From DAOUBP01 sp964513075 (GTDB taxonomy: Bacteria > Chloroflexota > Anaerolineae > CG2-30-64-16), in contig CAZELR010000005.1 of NCBI GenBank assembly GCA_964513075.1, positions 47,608-111,607 of the forward strand: DNA of 64,000 nucleotides. Direction: 5' to 3'. Position 1 is the stretch's first letter; each line of letters opens with the position of its first letter. A model generated the notes under the pieces. It worked only from the letters and a program-made list of their open reading frames with translations, made no database searches and was not told the origin of the DNA. Both the position numbers and the translations under genes were made by a program. Below are positions 15,662-22,835 of this stretch, one piece after another.

Positions 15662-17953
15662 ATGGGTGCATTACATCTTATACCATTCGAGATTACGGCC
15701 ATCATCGGCGTATTGATTGTTGCTGTCATCAGCCTGATATACGCCTTCTTACTCTTCCGCAATGTGATGAGTGAGGGCAAGGGTACGGACGCCATGATCC
15801 GCGTCTGGACCGCTGTCAAGGATGGTGCGGACGCGTACCTGGGCCAGCAGCTCAGGACGATTCTGCCGTTCATCGGCATTCTGGTCTTTGCGCTGTTTGG
15901 CAGCGTCTGGATCTCGCAGCCTACGCCGGAAGCGAAAGAGATGTTCGGGGACAGCGCCCGCATCACGATCGCCTTTGGCCGGGCCATCGCCTTCGTCCTG
16001 GGCGCCTCTTTCTCCTTGATCGTCGGCCAACTCGGCATGCGCATGGCGGTGCAGGGCAACATCCGGGTGGCGGCGGCGGCGATGGGGAGGGACAAGGTTG
16101 AGAGCTACGGGCACGCGCTGCGCATTGCTTACCGCTCGGGCACCGTCACCGGCATGTTGACCGACGGCTTGGGCCTGTTGGGCGGCACCACCATCTTCAT
16201 TGTTTTCGGCGCGGCCGCGCCGGACGCGCTGTTGGGCTTCGGTTTCGGCGGCACGCTGCTGGCGCTCTTCATGCGCGTCGGCGGTGGCATCTATACCAAG
16301 GCCGCGGACGTGGGCGCCGACCTCGTCGGTAAGGTGGAAGAGGGGCTGGAAGAGGATGACCCCCGGAATGCGGCCGTCATCGCCGACCAGGTGGGCGACA
16401 ACGTGGGGGACTGCGCCGGCATGGCGGCGGACATCTTCGAGTCCTACGAAGTCACCATCGTCTCCGCTTTGATCCTGGGCCTGGCGCTGATGCGCCTTAC
16501 CGGCGACATCTACTGGATTATCTTTCCGCTGCTGGTCCGCGCCATCGGCGTCATCAGCTCCATCATCGGCACCTTTTCCGTGCCGGTGTGGGAACGCACC
16601 GTCGCTAAGGGCAATGCCTGGCACAGCATGGAGATCGCGTATGAGGTCTCCTCGATCATCACGATCGCCTGCTCGTTTCTGTTGAGCTTTTTCTACATCC
16701 GCTCGGTGGAGAGTGTGAATTGGTGGCAGCCGGCAGCGATGATTTCTACCGGCGTCATCTTCAACGTTATCGTGAACCGGTTGACCGCGATGTTCACTGC
16801 CACTGAAAGCACCTCGGTGAAGGAGATCGCCAAGAGCACTCGCTTCGGCCCGGCGACCACGATTCTTAGCGGCCTGGCTGAGGGCTATGAGTCCAGCGTG
16901 TGGGCGATCTTCACTATTGCGGCCGCGATCACGGTCTCGGTGCTCGTCTACGGCGGCCTGGGCATGCATTACGTGATCTACGGCGTGGCGCTCATCGGCA
17001 TCGGCTGGCTGACGCACGCCGGCAACCTGGTCTCCATGGACTCCTTTGGCCCGATCTCTGACAACGCCAACGGCATCGGCGAGATGGCCTCAATGCCCGA
17101 GGGCGCGCGCAAGATCATGACCGACCTGGACGCGGTGGGCAATACCACCAAGGCGATCACCAAGGGTGTCGCCATCGGTTCTGCGGTCATCGCGGCGGTG
17201 TCGTTGTTTGGCTCCTTCATCACCGACATCAACGTGGTGCAGAACGAGCTGATCAAGGCCGGCAAGCTTACCTCTGATGCATTGATCACGTACATCAATA
17301 TCGCCGATCCCCGTGTGTTCATCGGCTTGCTGATCGGCGGCGGCGTCCCGGTGTTGTTTGCTGCCCTGTTGGTGAAAGCGGTTTCCCGCGCGGCCAATGG
17401 CATGGTTGCAGTCGTCCGCAAAGAGTTCGACGTACCGGGTGTGCGCGAGGGCAAGGTGATGCCGGACTATCGGAAGGCCGTGGGCGTCTCCACCCTGGCC
17501 GCGCAGCGTGAGCTGCTGCCCGTGGGCATCATGGTGGTGCTGATCCCGATCGTCGTCGGCTTCGCGTTGAAGGCCGAGGCGTTGGGCGGCTTCCTGGCGG
17601 GCGTCATCATCTCCGGCCAACTGTTGGCGGTGTTTATGTCCAACACGGGTGGCGCGTGGGATAACGCCAAGAAGCTCGTCGAGGAAGGCCAGTATGGCGG
17701 CAAGGGCTCGGATGCGCACAAAGCCAGCATCGTCGGCGACACCGTTGGCGATCCGCTGAAAGACACCGCCGGCCCCGCGCTGAACCCGCTGATCAAGGTC
17801 ATCAACCTGATCTCGCTGATCATCGCGCCGATCGTCGTGGGCATCCAGGGGACGCCCCCCGTCATGATCATCGCGCTGGTCGTGTTGCTGGCTGTGATCG
17901 TCTGGGCGATCTCGCGCAGCAAGCGGCCCGCGCAGTATGGGGTCGAAAGCTAA
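15662..17953 (+). CDS. hppA: K+-independent membrane-bound proton-pumping pyrophosphatase
   Basis: Couples pyrophosphate hydrolysis to H+ export. The 763 residues contain about 16 membrane helices and the signature GIYTKAADVGADLVGKVEEG followed by DDPRNAAVIADQVGDNVGDCAGMAADIFESYE (two aspartate-rich substrate and Mg-binding segments, about 215-270), and the third, GDTVGDPLKDTAGPALNPL, near 690. The helix-12 motif reads GNTTKAITKG with lysine at residue 497, the residue that replaces the K+ ion in K+-independent H+ pumps (K+-dependent enzymes have alanine). A start at 15560 is possible in frame, but ATG 15662 begins the usual first helix and has AGGAGG 15 bases upstream. A strong terminator follows. 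Confidence 0.95.
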   Translation: MGALHLIPFEITAIIGVLIVAVISLIYAFLLFRNVMSEGKGTDAMIRVWTAVKDGADAYLGQQLRTILPFIGILVFALFGSVWISQPTPEAKEMFGDSARITIAFGRAIAFVLGASFSLIVGQLGMRMAVQGNIRVAAAAMGRDKVESYGHALRIAYRSGTVTGMLTDGLGLLGGTTIFIVFGAAAPDALLGFGFGGTLLALFMRVGGGIYTKAADVGADLVGKVEEGLEEDDPRNAAVIADQVGDNVGDCAGMAADIFESYEVTIVSALILGLALMRLTGDIYWIIFPLLVRAIGVISSIIGTFSVPVWERTVAKGNAWHSMEIAYEVSSIITIACSFLLSFFYIRSVESVNWWQPAAMISTGVIFNVIVNRLTAMFTATESTSVKEIAKSTRFGPATTILSGLAEGYESSVWAIFTIAAAITVSVLVYGGLGMHYVIYGVALIGIGWLTHAGNLVSMDSFGPISDNANGIGEMASMPEGARKIMTDLDAVGNTTKAITKGVAIGSAVIAAVSLFGSFITDINVVQNELIKAGKLTSDALITYINIADPRVFIGLLIGGGVPVLFAALLVKAVSRAANGMVAVVRKEFDVPGVREGKVMPDYRKAVGVSTLAAQRELLPVGIMVVLIPIVVGFALKAEALGGFLAGVIISGQLLAVFMSNTGGAWDNAKKLVEEGQYGGKGSDAHKASIVGDTVGDPLKDTAGPALNPLIKVINLISLIIAPIVVGIQGTPPVMIIALVVLLAVIVWAISRSKRPAQYGVES

Positions 17954-18010
17954 CCGGGGACGCGGGTCGGCAGGACGCACCTGATCCGTGATCTGGAATT
18001 TGGTATACGA

Positions 18011-18042
18011 GCCGGGGGTCTCTTATTGAGGCCCCCGGCTTC
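18011..18042 (+). terminator. Intrinsic terminator after hppA
   Basis: GCCGGGGG (18011-18018) pairs with CCCCCGGC (18032-18039), extended inward by two or three pairs, and is followed by a T-rich stretch. Confidence 0.75.
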
Positions 18043-18062
18043 ATTGTTCAGGGCCGTTTATG

Positions 18063-18092
18063 TTGGTGTAGTTACTGAGATCGTGTTAGAAT
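18063..18092 (+). promoter_or_regulatory. Possible promoter of kbl
   Basis: TTGGTG (18063-18068), 18 bases, TAGAAT (18087-18092). The -10 is good, the -35 moderate. It lies 88 bases before the ATG at 18181. Confidence 0.4.
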
Positions 18093-18180
18093 CCTGTTGC
18101 GATGACGCCCTCGACAGGCTAGACACTTCTGAGATGCTCAACACATGAGCGTCGATACTGAAACACAATGAGGTGACATC

Positions 18181-19368
18181 ATGACCACCGACAAACTTGC
18201 TTTCATCCGCGCAGACATGGATGGTCTGCGCGAAAGTAACCTGCTCATCACCCTGCGCACCATGGGCTCGCCCGCGGATGCGTGGATGGTGGTGGACGGC
18301 AAGCAGGTGCTGAACTTCTGCACCAACAATTATCTGGGGCTGGCGAACCACCCCACGATGAAAGAGGCCGCCAAGGCGGCAGTGGATCGTTGGGGCGTTG
18401 GGCCGGCAGCGGTGCGCTCCATCGCGGGCACGCAGGCGCTGCACATCGAGCTGGAGCGCCGGCTGGCCGGTTTCAAGGGGGTCGAAGACGCGCTTTACGT
18501 TCAGAGCGGCTTTCTGGCCAACCAGGCGGCGATTGCGCCGCTGGTAGGCAAGGAGGACGTGATCTTTTCCGACCGGCTGAACCATGCCAGCATTATTGAC
18601 GGCGCGCGGCTCAGCAGCGCAAAGATCGTCGTCTACGAGCACTGCGACCCGGCCGACCTGGAGGCCAAGATCTCGGAGCACCTGCCGAACTATCGTCGGG
18701 GGTTGATGATTACGGACGGTGTGTTCAGCATGGATGGCGACATCGCGCCGCTGGACAAGCTGATGGCCGTGGCCGACCGCTTCGGGGTCCTGACCATGGT
18801 GGATGATGCGCACGGCGAGGGGGTGTTGGGCCGGGGCGGCCGCGGCATCGTGGATCACTTCGGGCTGCACGGCGCGTTCGATGTGGAAGTGGGCACGCTG
18901 AGCAAGGCATTCGGCGTTGTGGGCGGCGTCATCGCGGGCAAGAAGGCGATCGTAGATTATATTCGCCAGAAGGCGCGGCCCTTCCTTTTTTCCAGCGCGG
19001 TTACGCCGGCCGACACTGCTGCGTGCCTGGCTGCGGTGAATCTGCTCGAAGAGTCCGAGGCGCTGGTGGCGAAGCTGTGGGAGAATGCAGCCTATTTTCG
19101 CGCGGAGCTGCAGCGGCTCGGCTTCGACACGGGCAAATCGCAGACCCCCATCGTGCCGGTGATGCTGGGAGATGCAGGGCTTTCCAAGCAGTTCAGCCGG
19201 GAGCTTTTCGAGGCAGGCGTGTTCGCGATGAGCATCGGCTTCCCCACCGTCCCGCGCGGCTCAGCACGCATCCGGGTGATGAACACTGCAGCGCACAGTC
19301 GGAACGATCTCGATCGGGGCTTGGAAGCTTTCGCTGCTGTGGGGCGAAAGCTTGGCGTGATTGCATGA
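18181..19368 (+). CDS. kbl: 2-amino-3-ketobutyrate CoA ligase (glycine C-acetyltransferase)
   Basis: PLP enzyme of the alpha-oxoamine synthase family, which interconverts 2-amino-3-oxobutanoate plus CoA and glycine plus acetyl-CoA in threonine breakdown. The 395 residues show FCTNNYLGLANHP (about 43-55), the cofactor-binding DDAHGEGVLGRGGRG (about 200-214), and TLSKAFGVVGG (about 239-249) whose lysine forms the Schiff base. The C-terminus has the usual SIGFPTVPRGSARIR. The same fold serves 8-amino-7-oxononanoate synthase (BioF); the absence of biotin genes nearby and the PLDKL / VDHFGL context favour Kbl. No threonine dehydrogenase gene is adjacent. ATG 18181 is preceded by GAGGTGACATC. Confidence 0.85.
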   Translation: MTTDKLAFIRADMDGLRESNLLITLRTMGSPADAWMVVDGKQVLNFCTNNYLGLANHPTMKEAAKAAVDRWGVGPAAVRSIAGTQALHIELERRLAGFKGVEDALYVQSGFLANQAAIAPLVGKEDVIFSDRLNHASIIDGARLSSAKIVVYEHCDPADLEAKISEHLPNYRRGLMITDGVFSMDGDIAPLDKLMAVADRFGVLTMVDDAHGEGVLGRGGRGIVDHFGLHGAFDVEVGTLSKAFGVVGGVIAGKKAIVDYIRQKARPFLFSSAVTPADTAACLAAVNLLEESEALVAKLWENAAYFRAELQRLGFDTGKSQTPIVPVMLGDAGLSKQFSRELFEAGVFAMSIGFPTVPRGSARIRVMNTAAHSRNDLDRGLEAFAAVGRKLGVIA

Positions 19369-19372
19369 GCCA

Positions 19373-19476
19373 GTAGAGACGAGGCATCCCCAGGCGAGCC
19401 TGGGGCGACCAGGGTCTCGCCGCGGCGGAGGTCGCGTGACTGGCGCTATATTCCGGACGGAAGGCCGCGTCCCTAC
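19373..19476. repeat. Intergenic element with imperfect terminal inverted repeats
   Basis: Left arm 19373-19391 (GTAGAGACGAGGCATCCCC) and the complement of 19458-19476 (GTAGGGACGCGGCCTTCCG) agree at 14 of 19 positions. Just inside the left arm is a perfect hairpin CCCCAGGC-GA-GCCTGGGG (19388-19405), which may also serve as the kbl terminator. No coding capacity is seen. It resembles a short dispersed palindromic element, but no second copy was found in the window. Confidence 0.4.
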
Positions 19477-19481
19477 AGACA

Positions 19482-19510
19482 TTGACGCTTGAACGTGCAT
19501 GTGGTAGGAT
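19482..19510 (+). promoter_or_regulatory. Sigma70-type promoter of the LysM lipoprotein gene
   Basis: TTGACG (19482-19487), 17 bases, TAGGAT (19505-19510), 65 bases before the ATG at 19576. Its position rules out an earlier in-frame start near 19489. Confidence 0.6.
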
Positions 19511-19575
19511 TGTGGCATCTAACAGCAACACGATCATTTTTTAATTTTCGGCGCATTGCGCCAGGGAGGCACATC

Positions 19576-20373
19576 ATGAACATTCGCCCTAAGATATTCG
19601 TCATCGTTGTGGTTTTGGTCCTGTTGAGCCTGGCGCTGGTTGCCTGCGAGCGGGAACGCCCTGCGGCCACCACTGTGCCAACAACCTCGCCGCGCGGCAC
19701 GGTTGCACCCTCATCCACGCCGCAACCCCCGGCCACGCAAGTGACCCTGCCTGGCGTCACTGGCGCCGAGACGACCCCTGGGGCGGTAGTCGCGGCGACC
19801 CCCACTGCACCCGCAGCTGAGCCCGTGGTGGGTGGCGCGCAAACGGCGTCTGGTGGGGGCGCATATTTCACTTACACGGTGGTGGCAGGTGACACGTTGG
19901 CTGCACTTGCTGCTCGCTGCAACGTGACACAAGATGCGATTATGCAACTCAGTGGCTTGACCAACCCGGATGCATTGGCTGTCGGGCAACAACTTAAGGT
20001 TCCGGGCACTGCAGCCGCCTGCACTGCAGCGGCCGCTACCACCGGCAACACATCGAAGTATGTGGTGCAGGCCGGTGACACGCTGCTGGCCATCGCCCGA
20101 CGGTTCGGCACGACCGTGGAGGAGTTAGTGGCGCTGAACGGTTTGGCCAATCCCGACAGTCTTGCGCTGGGCCAGGAGTTGGTGGTGCCGGCTGCGAGCG
20201 GCGCCGGAGAGACCACGACCGGCGGCGCGACTCAGAAGCATGTTGTGACTTCGGGCGACACTCTGAACTCCATAGCCCGTCAATATGGGGTTACAGTGGA
20301 GGCGCTCCAGCAGGCTAACGGTATCACCAACCCCAATTTCATCTATATCGGCCAGGAGCTGGTGATTCCCTGA
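19576..20373 (+). CDS. Triple-LysM lipoprotein
   Basis: A 265-residue exported lipoprotein. The signal peptide (residues 1-23) ends in the lipobox LVAC. Next is a low-complexity proline/threonine/alanine linker to about residue 95. Three LysM domains follow, each starting VxxGDTLxxIA and ending GQxLxVP: about 97-143, 158-203 and 220-265 (YTVVAGDTL, YVVQAGDTL, HVVTSGDTL). LysM domains bind peptidoglycan or other N-acetylglucosamine polymers, so the protein probably tethers to the wall or binds glycans on the outer face of the membrane. No catalytic domain is present. GGGAGG seven bases before ATG 19576 and the upstream promoter fix the start. Confidence 0.9.
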   Translation: MNIRPKIFVIVVVLVLLSLALVACERERPAATTVPTTSPRGTVAPSSTPQPPATQVTLPGVTGAETTPGAVVAATPTAPAAEPVVGGAQTASGGGAYFTYTVVAGDTLAALAARCNVTQDAIMQLSGLTNPDALAVGQQLKVPGTAAACTAAAATTGNTSKYVVQAGDTLLAIARRFGTTVEELVALNGLANPDSLALGQELVVPAASGAGETTTGGATQKHVVTSGDTLNSIARQYGVTVEALQQANGITNPNFIYIGQELVIP

Positions 20374-20394
20374 GGCTGCTTTTCAGCAAGTTAG

Positions 20395-20431
20395 AGAAAC
20401 CAGGTTTCCACGAGAAACCTGGTTTCTGGTT
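20395..20431 (+). terminator. Terminator hairpin, perfect 14-bp stem
   Basis: AGAAACCAGGTTTC (20395-20408) and GAAACCTGGTTTCT (20414-20427) pair perfectly around a five-base loop, followed by GGTTTAA. Each arm is itself nearly palindromic (GAAACC.GGTTTC), a form seen as dispersed intergenic repeats in several phyla. Confidence 0.7.
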
Positions 20432-20438
20432 TAATCTC

Positions 20439-20467
20439 TTGACTTTACTGTGTCACGGGGCTATACT
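20439..20467 (+). promoter_or_regulatory. Sigma70-type promoter of the dnaJ-like gene
   Basis: TTGACT (20439-20444), 17 bases, TATACT (20462-20467), 45 bases before the ATG at 20513. No CIRCE element is visible. Confidence 0.75.
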
Positions 20468-20512
20468 TTCTTTGTAAATGGCTTTTAGACGATCGCCAGG
20501 CAGGAGCCAGGC

Positions 20513-21460
20513 ATGGAATACAAGGACTATTACAAGATTCTCGGTGTGGAACGAACCGCAGACGAGAAGGAAATCAAGAAAGCCTATCGGCGGCTAGCGC
20601 GCCAGTATCATCCTGACATGAAACCTGGCGACAAGGCCGCCGAAGCGCGTTTTAAGGAGATCAACGAAGCCAACGAGGTGCTTAGCGACGCGGAGAAACG
20701 CCGGAAATACGATGAGTTAGGCCAGAACTATCAACGCTGGCAGCAGTCTGGCGGCCAGCCCGGCGGCTTCGATTGGAGCCAGTGGGCCGGCGGCAGCCGC
20801 TCCGGTGGAACGCGCGTCGAGTATGGCGACGTTCAGGATTTGAACGATCTCTTTGGACAGGGCGGATTCTCTGATTTCTTTGAGGCGATTTTTGGCGGCA
20901 CGGCAGCGCCTAGTTCGCGTGCCGCGCGTACGGGCGCCCGCCCGGCCGCCCGCGATATCGAGCAGGAGGTGGAGGTTACCCTAGAGGAGGCGTTTCGCGG
21001 CACTCAACGCATCATGGAGTTGGACGGCAACCGGCTTGAAGTCAAAATTCCGGCTGGGGTGAAGGGCGGCTCGAAGGTGCGTGTTGCGGGTGAAGGGCTG
21101 CCCGCCGGTCGAGGCAACCCGCGCGGCGACATCTACCTGGTCATCAAAGTGCTTGCGCATCCAACGTTCGAGCGCCGTGGCGACGATTTGTACTGCGATG
21201 TGCCGGTAGAGCTCTTCACAGCGCTGTTGGGCGGCGAGGTGCGTGTGCCCACGTTGGCGGGACCGGTGGTGCTGCGCGTGCCGGCCGGCACCCAGGCCGG
21301 TCGCACGTTCCGTTTGACCGGCCAGGGCATGCCCAAGCTGCGCTCCGACCAACGGGGCGATCTCTATGCCAAGGTGCATATTACGCTGCCGGATAAGCTC
21401 AGTGAGCGGGAGGTGCAACTGGTGCGCGAATGGGCGCAATTGCGGGGCGTTACTGCCTAG
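20513..21460 (+). CDS. DnaJ-class co-chaperone, CbpA-like (no zinc finger)
   Basis: Stimulates DnaK ATPase and delivers unfolded proteins to it. The 315 residues have a J domain at 1-68 (YKILGVERTADEKEIKKAYR, with the essential HPD at about 34-36), a glycine/phenylalanine-rich segment to about 150 (QPGGFDWSQWAGG) and two beta-sandwich C-terminal domains (EVTLEEAFRGTQRIMEL near 155, then VPAGTQAGRTFRLTGQGMP). The four CxxCxGxG zinc repeats of DnaJ itself are absent, as in CbpA and type-II Hsp40. It is a single-gene unit with its own promoter and a following hairpin; no dnaK or grpE is adjacent. Confidence 0.92.
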   Translation: MEYKDYYKILGVERTADEKEIKKAYRRLARQYHPDMKPGDKAAEARFKEINEANEVLSDAEKRRKYDELGQNYQRWQQSGGQPGGFDWSQWAGGSRSGGTRVEYGDVQDLNDLFGQGGFSDFFEAIFGGTAAPSSRAARTGARPAARDIEQEVEVTLEEAFRGTQRIMELDGNRLEVKIPAGVKGGSKVRVAGEGLPAGRGNPRGDIYLVIKVLAHPTFERRGDDLYCDVPVELFTALLGGEVRVPTLAGPVVLRVPAGTQAGRTFRLTGQGMPKLRSDQRGDLYAKVHITLPDKLSEREVQLVREWAQLRGVTA

Positions 21461-21485
21461 GGCTTATGGCCGCCGGCCATAAGCC
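21461..21485 (+). terminator. Perfect 11-bp hairpin after the dnaJ-like gene
   Basis: GGCTTATGGCC (21461-21471) and GGCCATAAGCC (21475-21485) flank a three-base loop and start one base after the stop codon. There is no U tract, so it may stabilise the 3' end rather than terminate. Confidence 0.55.
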
Positions 21486-21566
21486 GGTGTACATTGCCCC
21501 GGTGCATCTGCATCGCGGCATCGTGCGACAAACGTCGCTCACATACCACATTCAGGAGCGTCGACG

Positions 21567-22658
21567 ATGATGCAAGAACATGATCTTCATGAGCTGGCCG
21601 AACTGGTGAGCGAGAAGGCCGATGTGTTGAGCCTTTACCTAAATCTGGATCGGCGCAGTCACTCCATCGAGGAGCACAAGCTGGCATTACGCACGTTGCT
21701 GGTTCAGGCAGACGAATTGGGCGCGACGCCAGCCGACATTGAACGCATCGAACGCTTCTTCGAACATGAATTTGACCGCCAAGGACGCGCGGTCGCCTGC
21801 TTTAGCAGTCAGGTGCGCAAGTTCTGGCGTGGTTACTCGTTGTTAGTGCCGTGTCAGAACGCAGTCTTCTTGGGGCGCCGCCCCTATGTCAAACCCTTGA
21901 GCGATATTTGGGATAACTACGGCCGTTTTAGCGTGGTCATGGTAGATCGCGAGGGCGCACGGGCTTTTGTTTATCACTTGGGCGCCCTGGTTGACTCGGA
22001 TGGCGTACTCGGCGCGGAAGTGCGCCGTCATAAGCAGGGCGGTTGGGCTGCTCAGAAGTTACAACGCCACGAGGATCAAGCGGCACGCCATAACCTTAAA
22101 GATGCAGCCGAGTGGGCCGAAGGCTACCTGACGCAGCAAAAGGTCAATCGTGTGGTGCTGGCCGGCACCGAGGACAATCTGGCCGAGTTTCGGGAACTCA
22201 TGTCGCGACCGCTGCTCGACAAGGTCGTCGGACAGATCAATTTGGACATGAGCACAGCACCTACCGAGGCGTGGGAGCGCGGATACGAGGTGGCCCAGGG
22301 GGCTCAGCAAGCTGTTGAAGCGGATCTGCTGGAGCGGGTGATTACCCAGGCGCACAAGGGTGGCGCCGCCGCAATAGGCATCATCGATACGTTGGCTGCA
22401 GTGCAGCAAGGCCGTGTTCACCAACTATTGGTAACCCGCGGGTTGCAGGTAGCCGGCCAGCAGTGCACCCAATGCCATGCTGTGCTGGTCCAAGTGGCCA
22501 AGACGTGCCCTTATTGCAATGGCGCGTTGGTTGCCTCAGCTGATGTGGTGAATCTGGTAGTGCAGCGGGCGATTGATGATGGCGTGGGGGTTTCGGTGCT
22601 GGAGCAGGATGCCCGGTTGAACGAAGTGGGCGGCATCGCTTCGGTGCTGCGTTACTAG
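21567..22658 (+). CDS. Bacterial eRF1/Vms1-like (baeRF) protein with zinc ribbon
   Basis: A 363-residue soluble protein of the eRF1-like superfamily that includes eukaryotic Vms1/ANKZF1 and the bacterial baeRF families. Seen: an N-terminal domain starting VLSLYLNLDRRSHSIEEHK (about 18-36), a central domain with FSVVMVDREGARAFVYHLG (about 125-143), a helical stretch WAAQKLQRHEDQAARHNLKDAAEW, and an L7Ae/eRF1-domain-3-like end with a zinc ribbon C-x2-C...C-x2-C (CTQC at about 301, CPYC near 314). Relatives cleave peptidyl-tRNA or rescue stalled ribosomes; whether this one does is an inference. It lies between two chaperone genes, which suits protein-quality control. ATG 21567 follows CAGGAG. 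Confidence 0.75.
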   Translation: MMQEHDLHELAELVSEKADVLSLYLNLDRRSHSIEEHKLALRTLLVQADELGATPADIERIERFFEHEFDRQGRAVACFSSQVRKFWRGYSLLVPCQNAVFLGRRPYVKPLSDIWDNYGRFSVVMVDREGARAFVYHLGALVDSDGVLGAEVRRHKQGGWAAQKLQRHEDQAARHNLKDAAEWAEGYLTQQKVNRVVLAGTEDNLAEFRELMSRPLLDKVVGQINLDMSTAPTEAWERGYEVAQGAQQAVEADLLERVITQAHKGGAAAIGIIDTLAAVQQGRVHQLLVTRGLQVAGQQCTQCHAVLVQVAKTCPYCNGALVASADVVNLVVQRAIDDGVGVSVLEQDARLNEVGGIASVLRY

Positions 22659-22710
22659 AGAATAAGCGGTTTGGAGCCGCGCATATACTAGCGCTAACAT
22701 AGCTGTGGTA

Positions 22711-22725
22711 ATCTATCGTATAGAT
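22711..22725 (+). promoter_or_regulatory. Palindrome upstream of clpC
   Basis: A perfect inverted repeat ATCTAT-CGT-ATAGAT, 110 bases before the clpC start. TATAGA inside it could be a -10 box. It is a candidate operator; it does not match CIRCE or the CtsR box I know. Confidence 0.35.
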
Positions 22726-22751
22726 AGGATGCAAGACTGACTACGTATCAC

Positions 22752-22820
22752 GCAACCCGTAGCCTGCGGTGAGGAGCTGCTGCGTTGACAGTGCACCGTG
22801 CTGCGGGTTGCAGCGTTTTT
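22752..22820 (+). promoter_or_regulatory. Attenuator-like leader of clpC
   Basis: Two mutually exclusive pairings share bases 22800-22811. One is a 12-bp stem, GCAACCCGTAGC (22752-22763) with GCTGCGGGTTGC (22800-22811), containing one wobble. The other is a compact hairpin GCTGC-GGGTT-GCAGC (22800-22814) followed by five T (22816-22820). The second ends 15 bases before the ATG. The short stem is weak, so terminator function is uncertain. Confidence 0.4.
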
Positions 22821-22835
22821 GAGAAGGAATGACGA

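Noticed and set aside
15749..17017. Long minus-strand open frame opposite hppA
   Set aside because: Its composition is histidine-, arginine- and aspartate-rich, the mirror of a G+C-rich hydrophobic gene, and the plus-strand frame matches a known family throughout.
22784..22813. TTGACA at 22785 as the clpC promoter
   Set aside because: No acceptable -10 follows at 16-18 bases, and the position would remove the leader stem.
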